A stretch of 64,000 bases of DNA from Pseudobutyrivibrio ruminis (GCA_015057305.1 SVES01000014.1:1-64000), one strand, 5' to 3'. Counted from the stretch's first letter, positions 7,938 to 15,358 are shown. Numbers and translations: made by a program. Notes: generated from the letters alone by a model not told the origin.

Positions 7938-8336
7938 TTAGTCATCAAAAAACAGAACCGTTGCAATCATTTCATTATTACACTTCGGACAATTAAGATA
8001 AGTCTTATTCACCCCATCTATTTTGAATCCCTCAAAATTAACGATTTCTTTATCGTATATCCTTTTGACAGTCTTACTTTTACAATATTCACATTCTAAT
8101 TTATCCCATGTCTTAAAAGTCTGTACGATTTTCGTTTTCTTTCGAATAGCATTAAAGAAACCTGGTTTTCGAACTTCTTTCCAGGATACAAGATTAGTAT
8201 TATATGTCCTAACACTAAAATATTCTTTGCAATCTAAGCAGTTATAGGTCTCCCAATCATAAATACCACCATAATCATTTAAAAGATCAAATTCATAATT
8301 GCACTTATCACATTTAATACTATAGCCCATTCCCAT
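7938..8336 (-). CDS. zinc-ribbon protein, unknown function (paralogue 2)
   Basis: A 132-residue soluble protein. The N-terminus has CDKC near residues 9-12 and CLDC near 34-37, with a GGIYDWETYNC segment between them. A second ribbon later has CEYC and CPKC. This is the same layout as the neighbours at 7120-7914 and 8358-8738: one ribbon at each end separated by a basic, variable middle. An AAGGAG site lies upstream of the ATG. The gap to the next gene is 23 bp, which suggests one transcript. I do not recognise the family, and no catalytic motif is visible. Confidence 0.7.
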   Translation of the reverse strand: MGMGYSIKCDKCNYEFDLLNDYGGIYDWETYNCLDCKEYFSVRTYNTNLVSWKEVRKPGFFNAIRKKTKIVQTFKTWDKLECEYCKSKTVKRIYDKEIVNFEGFKIDGVNKTYLNCPKCNNEMIATVLFFDD

Positions 8337-8357
8337 GAGAAACTTCTCCTTACATCC

Positions 8358-8738
8358 TCAACCATCAAAAGGCCCCGATGTAACATAACTAAGAGTATTT
8401 CCACAACAAAGGCATTTTAGCTTAACTATGTGGTTGTTTTCCATTACATCCTCTTGGTTAATAACCTCTATATTCTGTCCACCACACTCCTCACAATAAA
8501 CCTTATTAAACATAAACGTATGAGCTTTTTCCCTTTCACCATCGTAAACAGCAATTGCCCTAACGCTATCGTAAAAACTTATTTTCCTGTCTTCGAAAGA
8601 AGCAGTATATGGAAGCATAGCAACAAAGTATCTCTTACACTCATTACACTTGTAAGTTACATAGTTATGTATGCCACAAAAACCGTTTATAAAAGAAAAC
8701 TGGTATTTACATCGATTGCATTTTAAAGATATAAACAT
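8358..8738 (-). CDS. zinc-ribbon protein, unknown function (paralogue 3)
   Basis: A 126-residue soluble protein. It begins MFISLKCNRCKYQFSFINGF and has CNEC near residues 32-35 in a YVTYKCNECKRYF context close to paralogue 2 (TYNCLDCKEYF). A second ribbon at the C-terminal half has CEEC and CLCC. It is the first of three tandem genes on the minus strand and sits just downstream of the lipoprotein gene. The ribosome site is GAGGTAGAG. The high similarity of order but low identity suggests old tandem duplication and divergence. Function is unknown. Confidence 0.7.
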   Translation of the reverse strand: MFISLKCNRCKYQFSFINGFCGIHNYVTYKCNECKRYFVAMLPYTASFEDRKISFYDSVRAIAVYDGEREKAHTFMFNKVYCEECGGQNIEVINQEDVMENNHIVKLKCLCCGNTLSYVTSGPFDG

Positions 8739-8761
8739 CTCTCTACCTCTGAAATAGTTTA

Positions 8762-9307
8762 TTACTTTGTAGAAACAAAAACTGTCATACCTTCCAAATC
8801 ATTGTCTGGCATTAAAGTAACATCACATTCTTCAAGGCTAATTACAGCACCATACATATTGGATTCATCATGAATCTCTGCTGTATCCCATTTTTCAGAA
8901 ATTTCAGGTGTATAGTCATCAATAAAAGCTTTACAAAATGACTCATTATCTGTCACACCGTCATAACTAAGTCCAGAATAATACGCCATTACAGACCCAA
9001 GAATTCTATTACCTTCATCATCCTTATTAAACATATACGAAACTCCTTCGTCCATGTTTGTAGTAGCATCAGGATTGCTTGCTACCTCACAAAGATGAGT
9101 TATTACTCCATCTTCTAAAACAAATTCGCTTGATTCTTCAGCAATCTCTTCCGGCCCCGTCACCTCTGTATTTTCTTCAGTCGTGGTTTCCATTTCATTT
9201 TCCTGTACCTCTTCAACTGCTGTTGATGATTTGTCAGTTGCCCCACAGCCAATTGTTGTTGCAGCTATTAAAGCTGCCATTGTGATACTTACTAAAACTC
9301 TTTTCAT
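8762..9307 (-). CDS. secreted lipoprotein, unknown function
   Basis: A 181-residue lipoprotein with a classical signal: MKRV, a hydrophobic stretch and a TIGC lipobox with the lipidated cysteine near residue 21. A Glu/Thr-rich, unstructured linker spans roughly residues 25-60, then a folded domain of about 120 residues. The domain has no motif I recognise. The mature protein would be anchored outside the cytoplasmic membrane. A GGAAGGAG ribosome site precedes the ATG. It lies between the zinc-ribbon paralogues and two unknown genes on the same strand, probably co-transcribed. Confidence 0.75.
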   Translation of the reverse strand: MKRVLVSITMAALIAATTIGCGATDKSSTAVEEVQENEMETTTEENTEVTGPEEIAEESSEFVLEDGVITHLCEVASNPDATTNMDEGVSYMFNKDDEGNRILGSVMAYYSGLSYDGVTDNESFCKAFIDDYTPEISEKWDTAEIHDESNMYGAVISLEECDVTLMPDNDLEGMTVFVSTK

Positions 9308-9334
9308 TTTATTTTTCTCCTTCCTTTAAATCAT

Positions 9335-9796
9335 CTATAAATCTTCAAGATGAATAATGTCATAATATGTGCATAACCTACTTTTTTCTTTCTTATGAGT
9401 ATATTTCTTTGATCTGCGAATCTCATTTTTACTAACGGTCCATCCATGCAAATCAAAACCATATTTTTTCAACACGGCAAGAAAATCTAAAAATTCTGCC
9501 GGATAGCCATTAGAGCCATCACAATTAATTTCCTTATCATCATATTTTATATTTAAGCTCCAATCGACACCATCTTCCATAAGTTGGCCAAAAGTACAAC
9601 TATCCCATTTTTCAACTCCTACTGATAGTAATTCATTTAGGAATTGTTCCTCATTTACTTCTATTGAACTAGGAACTCCATCCGCAATCATGTTTATTCT
9701 ACATTTGCCACCTGTTGTCGTTTCTATAATTGTATCTATTCCATTGTCTGGAATCCTAAATGCACTTCGCCATCTAAATCTAAATGCTTCTAACAT
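9335..9796 (-). CDS. hypothetical protein
   Basis: A 153-residue soluble protein. The start is placed at the ATG 9794-9796 because GAGGAGGAA sits directly upstream of it; an in-frame ATG slightly earlier would place that site inside the gene. Visible features are a Trp-rich first helix (FRFRWRSAF), mixed alpha/beta sequence and a basic C-terminus (RRSKKYTHKKEKSR). No domain is recognised. It follows the 228-residue unknown gene on the minus strand with a 21-bp gap. The size and acidic/aromatic character resemble immunity-type proteins, but no toxin partner is visible. Confidence 0.6.
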   Translation of the reverse strand: MLEAFRFRWRSAFRIPDNGIDTIIETTTGGKCRINMIADGVPSSIEVNEEQFLNELLSVGVEKWDSCTFGQLMEDGVDWSLNIKYDDKEINCDGSNGYPAEFLDFLAVLKKYGFDLHGWTVSKNEIRRSKKYTHKKEKSRLCTYYDIIHLEDL

Positions 9797-9817
9797 ACTT
9801 TCCTCCTCATAAAACAA

Positions 9818-10504
9818 TCAACATGTTGGAATAATGTGGTATTTCATATGTCGAGCTCTTACATGACTAAAGCTTGGTTCTTTATAATCCTCAAGAGTCA
9901 AATCATCATCATCCCTAAAATAAATATATCCATTGTCAATGATTACTGTCGCTCCATACCAATACTGATTATCGTTATCTGGGTCACGTGGAGACAAATC
10001 GTACTCTAAGTCTCCCCAAAACCATAGCTCAACTTCACACCCCCAAATGCCTTTAAAGTATAAGTAAAGTGTATTGTCATCCTGTATCTCTTGCTTATAA
10101 ATAATCCCATCATGGAATGCACCTGTTGCCCAATAAAGAGTCTCTATATCGTCATCCACCTTGACCTCAGGTGTTTCATTATAAGTATAGCCAATATCTA
10201 ATTGCCTACATTTTTCCAAGATGTCCTCAGGTTGCACCTCCCTACCTACTATATCATCTACAATATCTTTAGTAAGGAAATCAACGCAGCCATGTCTATC
10301 CTCATCAGCAACCCAGCCATCCTGGTTCATATCTATAATTATTGCCTGTTGATGAAGAGAATAACGAAAATGTTCCCATCTTATTAAGCGAGTCTTATCT
10401 TCATTCCATATTAGATAATATGGATGATGACCCCCTGGATTATAATATGCAAATACTCTTGATAAATAGTACCCTGATCCCTCTTTACTAACGATTACGT
10501 GCAT
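9818..10504 (-). CDS. hypothetical protein
   Basis: A 228-residue soluble acidic protein rich in Trp and Tyr, with a hallmark WGCEVELWFWGDLEYD segment near residue 160 and many Asp pairs (NQDGW, DDDDLTLED). The composition suggests a compact beta-rich fold. No signal peptide is present. The ribosome site is GAGGAG. I cannot name a family. It is upstream of the 153-residue gene and downstream of a 56-residue gene on the same strand, in the unknown-gene cluster between 8.7 and 12.0 kb. Confidence 0.6.
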   Translation of the reverse strand: MHVIVSKEGSGYYLSRVFAYYNPGGHHPYYLIWNEDKTRLIRWEHFRYSLHQQAIIIDMNQDGWVADEDRHGCVDFLTKDIVDDIVGREVQPEDILEKCRQLDIGYTYNETPEVKVDDDIETLYWATGAFHDGIIYKQEIQDDNTLYLYFKGIWGCEVELWFWGDLEYDLSPRDPDNDNQYWYGATVIIDNGYIYFRDDDDLTLEDYKEPSFSHVRARHMKYHIIPTC

Positions 10505-10525
10505 AACTTTAACTCCTCTTTAGAC

Positions 10526-10696
10526 CTATAGCATTTTTACTTCCTCTAAATACTTCTCCAAGTCTTCCTTAGTGGGACAGTCCTTCTTTGAAACCTCATA
10601 AGACACCTTAAGCTTTCCCATAACTTTCCTAATCTTCCAGCTATTTGTAAGCTCTTCTGCCTCCATTTGATTTCCTCGAAAATTAATAATAACCAT
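10526..10696 (-). CDS. small basic protein of 56 residues
   Basis: A short leftward frame with a near-perfect AGGAGG site ten bases before its ATG (10694-10696). It starts MVIINFRGNQMEAEEL, is rich in Lys and Glu, and is predicted helical at both ends (ELTNSWKIRKVMGKL; TKEDLEKYLEEV). It begins right after the stop of the preceding membrane ORF, so the two look translationally linked. Function is unknown. Confidence 0.6.
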   Translation of the reverse strand: MVIINFRGNQMEAEELTNSWKIRKVMGKLKVSYEVSKKDCPTKEDLEKYLEEVKML

Positions 10697-10885
10697 CTAT
10701 TTATCCTCCTTTTTCTGTTCCTTAAACCAATCTATAAACGATATCAATATAATAATTCCATATAATACCAGCTTTACTGCATCCAATACTGATATATCTG
10801 TAAAATCGCCATCATTAATATCCATAATAAGCATGATTGAAACTATTGACAGTAATCCCAATAATTTGAATTTTTTATTACTCAG
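10697..10885 (-). CDS. possible small membrane protein with non-ATG start
   Basis: A 62-codon frame directly follows the stop codon of the 170-residue gene; the first usable codon is CTG at 10883-10885, or a TTG further in. It has two hydrophobic stretches (FKLLGLLSIVSIMLIM; LVLYGIIILISFI) and a charged tail (DWFKEQKKEDK), a two-span membrane protein layout. The lack of a clear ribosome site argues for coupling to the upstream gene or for a relic. Confidence 0.4.
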   Translation of the reverse strand: MSNKKFKLLGLLSIVSIMLIMDINDGDFTDISVLDAVKLVLYGIIILISFIDWFKEQKKEDK

Positions 10886-11398
10886 CTATATACTTGAATC
10901 AGTTTTTGTTTTCTTGAATTCCTCTGGAGACAGATAATTCAACATCTTAATAATATTTTTTCTACTATCTTCCAAATCATTCCACCAATAATATTCTGAC
11001 TTACACATCATTTTTAAAAGAACTGGCTTATATATTTTCTGCATCCTAAAATTTTCAATATGCTCTTTAGCCATAATAAGTTCAATATAACGTCTACTAT
11101 ACTTAGGTGTACCGATTACAACAACTCTTTCATATCCATCGCCCCACTGAACTGGTGCCAATAAAAGTTTTGTATTCTTGCTAAAATGTTTTGTATCATT
11201 TCTAATTTCGTGCTCTGCACCGAAATCAATCTCCGACTTAAGATTACCCACTAAGCACCAGACCCATGTATGTCCATTTGCTAAGTACTCATCATAGGAA
11301 TGTGCATATTGTTTCTTTTGCTCTTTAATATAATTATCAATTTCATCATTAGTCGATAATCGTATTGTCTTTTTTTCTATTGGAGTCATTCTAATCAT
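10886..11398 (-). CDS. hypothetical protein
   Basis: A 170-residue soluble protein with a charged N-terminal helix (EIDNYIKEQKKQYAHSYDEYL) and a central beta-rich core around HTWVWCLVGN and LLLAPVQWGDGYERVVVIG. No recognised motif is present. It begins 9 bp after the end of the upstream 206-residue gene, so the two are surely co-transcribed. It is one of a run of leftward genes without assigned function. Confidence 0.55.
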   Translation of the reverse strand: MIRMTPIEKKTIRLSTNDEIDNYIKEQKKQYAHSYDEYLANGHTWVWCLVGNLKSEIDFGAEHEIRNDTKHFSKNTKLLLAPVQWGDGYERVVVIGTPKYSRRYIELIMAKEHIENFRMQKIYKPVLLKMMCKSEYYWWNDLEDSRKNIIKMLNYLSPEEFKKTKTDSSI

Positions 11399-11406
11399 CT
11401 AAACAC

Positions 11407-12027
11407 CTACACCAAACAAGCTTTTATCAATTCCGGATTACCAGCCTCAAGCTGAGCAAACAGTGAAAATACATTCCTAACCTGTCTTTTCTTATCACGT
11501 CTTTCAGCAGCCTTATAATATTTCTTTTGTTTCTTAGTTCTGGTTGGAAGCATTCTCCAATCCTCATTCATGATGGCCTTTGCCTTATCGTGCTCTTTAA
11601 CGTAGTTAAGAATTTTCTCTAAAGAATGTGTTCCCTTAACATCCTGCTGTCTATGGAAGCTGCCATGAATCAACTCCTCAAAGCTCTTGTCCTTCTCAAA
11701 AACGTTCCTGTGATATAAAACATACTCCCTATTGTCCGCAAGAAATATTTTCCAAAATCCAACCTTAGTCTTTATGTATGCTACTCGATTGCTGTATTGC
11801 TTTATCTCTAAATCATGATATCCCTTACCCTCAAAGAACTGTAACCAGAGCTTTAAATATCTGTTATCATTATTACAACAAGCACATGGCTTGTAACCAG
11901 ATGCATTGATATTAAAGTAGGATACCATCATCTTGTTTTTAAACTTAATTCTCTTTGCATAAGGACAAGCTTCTGTGTGATAAACAGCATGTTTTTTATT
12001 AGTTGCTAAACTTAATACATATTCCAT
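11407..12027 (-). CDS. hypothetical protein with Cys-rich N-terminal metal-binding segment
   Basis: A 206-residue protein. The N-terminus has YHTEACPYAKRI and GYKPCACC, with Cys spacing near residues 21 and 48-51 that recalls the metal-binding domain found at the start of Ada-type proteins. The remainder is basic, with strongly basic helices near 165-190 (RTKKQKKYYKAAERRDKKR), suggesting nucleic-acid contact. No catalytic motif is seen. A GAGGTACTGAG site precedes the ATG. It is divergent from kptA across 132 bp, so it is the first gene of the leftward unknown cluster. Metal binding is inferred from pattern only. Confidence 0.6.
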   Translation of the reverse strand: MEYVLSLATNKKHAVYHTEACPYAKRIKFKNKMMVSYFNINASGYKPCACCNNDNRYLKLWLQFFEGKGYHDLEIKQYSNRVAYIKTKVGFWKIFLADNREYVLYHRNVFEKDKSFEELIHGSFHRQQDVKGTHSLEKILNYVKEHDKAKAIMNEDWRMLPTRTKKQKKYYKAAERRDKKRQVRNVFSLFAQLEAGNPELIKACLV

Positions 12028-12159
12028 ATCTCAGTACCTCCTATTCCCTCTCCGTGAGTGATTATTTTGTAAGTATAAGATACTACCTGTGATTGGATTT
12101 TTATCGGACACCTCGGAACCCTTGAATTTACTTGCATTTTTATAAGAAAGGATAACAAA

Positions 12160-12696
12160 ATGTCATCATTAACAGATTTAGGAAAGTTTTTAGCATTAAT
12201 CCTAAGACATAAACCAGAAGCTATAGGCATCACTTTGGATGAGCACGGCTGTGCTAATGTTGAAGAGCTTATAGAAGGTATTAATAAAACAGACCATATA
12301 GATATGGATATTCTTGAAGAGATAGTAAGAACCGATAATAAGGGACGATACTCATTCAATGAAGATAAGACACTTATTCGAGCAAACCAAGAGCACTCCA
12401 TTCCTGTGGATGTTGAATTACCAGTAACAGATCCACCAGAATATTTATGGCACGGTACTGGAGAAAAGTACATAAGCTCTATAGATGAGCAAGTGCTTAT
12501 CCCTAAGTCTAGACTGTACGTACATCTTTCACCTGATATTGATACAGCTAAAAATGTTGGCAGTCGTCACGGCAAACCAGTCATTTATAAAGTACATTCT
12601 AAAGAAATGCAGAATGATGGTTACATCTTCTATCGTTCTGTAAATGGTGTATGGCTTACCAAGGAAATACCTATAAAATACCTTGAAAAACAATAG
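12160..12696 (+). CDS. kptA: RNA 2'-phosphotransferase (Tpt1/KptA family)
   Basis: A 178-residue protein matching the KptA family at full length. Family marks are LILRHKPEAIGI near residue 13, the segment ending GRYSF, LWHGTGEKY and YVHLSPDIDTA. The enzyme moves an internal 2'-phosphate from RNA to NAD+, giving ADP-ribose 1''-2'' cyclic phosphate and nicotinamide; in eukaryotes this ends tRNA splicing. Bacteria lack that splicing route, so the native substrate is unclear (2'-phosphorylated RNA ends or RNA repair are ideas). The ATG has AAAGGATAA upstream. It stands alone on the plus strand beside the accessory cluster and next to a pseudogene fragment. Confidence 0.9.
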   Translation: MSSLTDLGKFLALILRHKPEAIGITLDEHGCANVEELIEGINKTDHIDMDILEEIVRTDNKGRYSFNEDKTLIRANQEHSIPVDVELPVTDPPEYLWHGTGEKYISSIDEQVLIPKSRLYVHLSPDIDTAKNVGSRHGKPVIYKVHSKEMQNDGYIFYRSVNGVWLTKEIPIKYLEKQ

Positions 12697-12716
12697 AGTT
12701 GGAGAAAATAATGCAA

Positions 12717-12882
12717 ATAAGAACTGCCTAGCTACATTTATCCTTATAACACCACCATACATAAATGCCATAGACCAGGAAATGCAACTTTATCATGATT
12801 GTAGTGTAGAAATGAATACAGGCTATATAAAACTGGCCAAAGATCACAACATAAAAGCTATTGATTCTGGGAGCTGGAATAT
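12717..12882 (+). pseudogene. fragment of SGNH hydrolase gene (partial copy of the gene at 14711-15289)
   Basis: Bases 12717-12882 are about 90 percent identical by eye to about 15027-15198, an internal segment of the intact SGNH hydrolase. The encoded peptide shares CLATFILI-PPYI, DQEM-LYHDCSVEMN and KAIDAGSW-type runs. The copy lacks both the catalytic serine block and the C-terminal Asp/His block, and it has no start of its own. It ends abruptly just before the ribosome site of the small peptide gene at 12903, so it may carry that gene's promoter region. Confidence 0.85.
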
Positions 12883-12902
12883 CTATGGAGGAATTACTTT
12901 TG

Positions 12903-13001
12903 ATGTTGACATTGACACAATTTGTAGCTATTACTGGATTATTATTTACAGCATTTGGACTCGGCTACAAAATTGGCCGAGATAGTGCAACAAAAAAGTA
13001 A
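12903..13001 (+). CDS. small hydrophobic peptide, candidate type I toxin
   Basis: A 32-codon gene too short for usual callers. GGAGGA lies ten bases before the ATG at 12903-12905. The peptide starts MLTLTQFVAIT, continues with a hydrophobic span (GLLFTAFGLGY) and ends in a basic tail (KIGRDSATKK). This single-span, basic-tail plan is that of membrane-acting type I toxins of Firmicutes. The stop codon lies inside the left arm of a 9-bp stem that is also the terminator of an opposing RNA (12990-13079). Toxicity is inferred; a small membrane protein of other use remains possible. Confidence 0.6.
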   Translation: MLTLTQFVAITGLLFTAFGLGYKIGRDSATKK

Positions 13002-13079
13002 CCGCTGTCCGGCAAGACTGAGCGGTTACTAATGCTTTTTCTGAACGGACCAACCGTCAATCGGTTAGCACCTTTTCTT
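12990..13079 (-). ncRNA. candidate antisense antitoxin RNA
   Basis: A minus-strand transcript of about 90 bases is predicted. Its promoter is TTTACA (13109-13114), a 17-bp spacer, and TATAAT (13086-13091). Its end is a textbook terminator: GTAACCGCT and AGCGGTTAC arms (12998-13006 and 13021-13029), followed on the minus strand by TTTTTTG (12991-12997). An inner AACCG/CGGTT hairpin lies between. The RNA is complementary to the 3' end of the small peptide mRNA, an arrangement like txpA/RatA or bsrG/SR4. Confidence 0.55.
12998..13066. terminator. paired hairpins downstream of the small peptide gene
   Basis: The first stem (GTAACCGCT/AGCGGTTAC) is followed on the plus strand by a CTTTTTC run, and a second stem (AACCG/CGGTT) by ACCTTTTCTTG. 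Both could end the plus-strand mRNA; the first also ends the minus-strand RNA. Confidence 0.6.
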
Positions 13080-13085
13080 GTTTAC

Positions 13086-13114
13086 ATTATATAGACAATC
13101 AAATTATTTGTAAA
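13086..13114 (-). promoter_or_regulatory. sigma-A promoter of the antisense RNA
   Basis: On the minus strand, TTTACA and TATAAT are separated by exactly 17 bp. Transcription would start near 13079 and run toward the small peptide gene. Confidence 0.65.
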
Positions 13115-13202
13115 TAACTATTGATCCATTTAGTGGTATTGGCGGTCTCCCATTAGGCTTAATTCCCACCACAATTTCACATCTGCAACATCCCTTTTTC
13201 AC
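13104..13202 (-). CDS. possible short leftward frame (relic?)
   Basis: A 32-residue frame with a GTG start has a protein-like composition (KKGCCRCEIVVGIKPNGRPP). It overlaps the -35 box of the antisense RNA promoter, lacks a ribosome site and continues open upstream. It may be a degraded gene end. The remaining bases up to DegV (13203-13377) are AT-rich and show nothing else I can support. Confidence 0.2.
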   Translation of the reverse strand: MKKGCCRCEIVVGIKPNGRPPIPLNGSIVIYK

Positions 13203-13377
13203 AGATATTTCGCCACTTTTAGATTTCCTAAATGATGTTAGCGTGGCAAAAAATAGCAACTTAATCGTTATTTTATTTTCTATAAATCAATCTGCCCCAA
13301 AAATTAGTAAACCACAAGAATAAAGTGGTAAAATAAGCAAAGTACATATAATAAACGCTTAAATATTGGAGGATGTT

Positions 13378-14220
13378 ATGATTAAAATTCTTGCTGATAG
13401 TACCTGTGATTTATCTCCAGAATTAGTTGAAAAATATAATATTGGAATTATCCCTTTATACGTTCGTTTAGGGGATGATGAATATAAAGATGGAATAGAT
13501 ATAACTCCAGCTGACCTTTATGATTGGTCTGACAAACATGGTGAAACACCAAAAACAGCAGCACCAAGCGTTGAAGATATAGAAAAATTTCTAAATAAGG
13601 ACTCTAACGATGAATATATCATCTTCACCATCTCATCCTCTATGTCTGCTAGCTATAATAATGCTAGACATGCTGCAGAAGATTTAGAAATCTCCGAAAG
13701 AGTTCATGTAATTGACTCCGCTAACCTTTCTACAGGTATTGGATTACAAGTCCTTTATGCTGCCGAACTTGCAACTCGCGGTATGTCCACTAATGACATT
13801 GTAAAAGAATTAGATATTATTAAAGGCAAAGTAAGAGCTAGCTTTGTAATCGATACCCTTGTATATCTCCACAGAGGTGGTAGATGCTCAGGCCTAGCCG
13901 CTCTTGTTGGTGGCGCACTAAAACTTCACCCACGTATTGCAGTATCTGAAGGTGCTATGCACCCTGAAAAGAAATACCGCGGTAAAGATATTAGGTATGT
14001 CATGGATTATGTGAAGGATATGGAAGCTGATTTGCTATCTTCCGATAACAAGAGGATTTTCATTACTCATTCAGGCTGTGATAAAGCTATTGTAGACACT
14101 GTTCGTGACTATCTTACTAGCCTAAATCATTTTGAAGAAATATTAGAAACTAATGCTGGTGCCGTTGTATCATCCCATTGTGGTCCAGGCACTCTTGGAG
14201 TATTATTCATTGCAAAATAA
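13378..14220 (+). CDS. DegV family protein (fatty-acid binding, FakB-like)
   Basis: A 280-residue DegV-fold protein. It opens with MIKILADSTCDLSPEL, the family signature, and has FTISSSMSASYNNAR near residue 85, where family members contact the fatty-acid carboxylate, and KVRASFVIDTLVYLHRGGRC near 160. FakB-type members bind fatty acids for phosphorylation by FakA, feeding phospholipid synthesis; FakA is not in this window. The start at 13378 is chosen for its GGAGGA site; an upstream in-frame TTG would place that site inside the gene. It stands alone, with clear promoter-type AT-rich DNA upstream. Confidence 0.92.
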   Translation: MIKILADSTCDLSPELVEKYNIGIIPLYVRLGDDEYKDGIDITPADLYDWSDKHGETPKTAAPSVEDIEKFLNKDSNDEYIIFTISSSMSASYNNARHAAEDLEISERVHVIDSANLSTGIGLQVLYAAELATRGMSTNDIVKELDIIKGKVRASFVIDTLVYLHRGGRCSGLAALVGGALKLHPRIAVSEGAMHPEKKYRGKDIRYVMDYVKDMEADLLSSDNKRIFITHSGCDKAIVDTVRDYLTSLNHFEEILETNAGAVVSSHCGPGTLGVLFIAK

Positions 14221-14307
14221 CGAAAGGTACACATATAAAAGTATTGATTAAATCAGTTTCAGTTACAATTGGATTCGGCTTTTAGGGGGGAATAACTACA
14301 TATTTGT

Positions 14308-14586
14308 TTAATCATCAAATTCTACTCGCTGCATAAATTCAAGTGGGGTATATGCTGGTATGGGGCTTTTCATGAAGTCTTTTACATTTCTTGTGATGAT
14401 AAAATCAGCACCGACCCTTTCAGCTGTTTCCATCTGCACAGCATCTTCAAAGTCTTTTTGCTTTTTCGTAAGCGCATTTTTAACATCTTCTTCGGTCAGA
14501 TTCTCAAAAGTAAAGATTAAAGAAAGGGCTTTATAAGTTTCTTCGATTTTCTCATAAGTGAGCTCTTTTCTCAGGATATACACCAT
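14308..14586 (-). pseudogene. PIN-domain protein lacking its N-terminal part
   Basis: Ninety-two residues match the second half of a PIN-domain ribonuclease: VYILRKELTYEKIEETYKAL, then FEDAVQMETAERVGADFIITRN and VKDFMKSPIPAYTPLEF. The usual first 45-50 residues, with the first catalytic Asp of an IDTN-type motif, are missing upstream. The retained FEDA and ITRNVKDF blocks carry the other acidic residues. It is therefore probably an inactive toxin-like remnant (VapC class). No antitoxin gene is next to it. Confidence 0.7.
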
Positions 14587-14710
14587 GTTTTAGCTAATAT
14601 TACTATATATTGCATTTGTACAAAGTGCCAAAAGCCTTGAATCTCCTATATCTTTGTAGTAATTTTATTCTATAACATAGATAATGCTACAGAATAAACG
14701 AGGTCAACCT

Positions 14711-15289
14711 ATGCGAAAACTAATTTTATTTGGAGATTCAAACACATATGGTTATGATCCAAGAGGCTTTCTTGGCGGTAGATATCCTGAGGAAGTTCGT
14801 TGGACTACCCATGTAAGGGAAGCTCTAAAAGATAGATATGAAATAGTTGAGGAAGGCTTGAATGGACGCATGCTTCCGGAACTAGGCTATGGACTTTTTA
14901 CAACAGTAATCCAAGGTCTATCTAGGGAAGATGTATTTGTAATGATGCTTGGAACTAATGATATCTTGCTAACCAATCATCCAAACGTGGACGCTACGCT
15001 TCAAAGACTTGATAGCATCCTAAGCTATGTATCTAAGAACTGCCTGGCTACATTTATCCTTATAGCACCACCATACATAAGTGCCTTAGACCAGGAAATG
15101 CTGCTTTATCATGATTGTAGTGTAGAAATGAATGAAGGCTATATGAAACTGGCCAAGGCTCACAAAATAAAAGCTATTGATGCTGGAAGCTGGAATATAG
15201 AGATGGGTTACGATGGAGTTCATTTTTCAATTGAGGGGCATAAATGCTTTGCAAAATCACTATTGGAAGCTTTGCAGGAAATATTGTAA
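14711..15289 (+). CDS. SGNH/GDSL-family hydrolase
   Basis: A 192-residue cytosolic esterase-type protein. The blocks are in order: FGDSNTYGYD near residues 6-15 (nucleophile Ser), a central Gly-Arg segment (NGRML), MMLGTNDIL (Asn block) and GYDGVHFSIEGH near the end (Asp/His). Such enzymes act on acyl or acetyl esters; members of this size often deacetylate sugars or cleave lysophospholipids, but the substrate is not evident. I prefer the ATG at 14711, where the protein starts MRKLILFGDS, over an upstream in-frame ATG. An internal segment has been copied to 12717-12882. Confidence 0.88.
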   Translation: MRKLILFGDSNTYGYDPRGFLGGRYPEEVRWTTHVREALKDRYEIVEEGLNGRMLPELGYGLFTTVIQGLSREDVFVMMLGTNDILLTNHPNVDATLQRLDSILSYVSKNCLATFILIAPPYISALDQEMLLYHDCSVEMNEGYMKLAKAHKIKAIDAGSWNIEMGYDGVHFSIEGHKCFAKSLLEALQEIL

Positions 15290-15313
15290 TTCTTGTAGTA
15301 AGTCAAATAACAA

Positions 15314-15358
15314 AGCCCTTACCGGTGAAACTTCTCCATTCAAAAAGGAGCCTCTCTA
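15314..15358. repeat. 45-bp repeat, copy 2
   Basis: Nearly identical to 3094-3138. Here it includes the right arm and T-run of the L25 terminator. Confidence 0.8.

Noticed and set aside
12683..12985. 100-codon plus-strand frame
   Set aside because: It is the SGNH fragment read through into out-of-frame sequence of the small peptide gene; not a whole protein.
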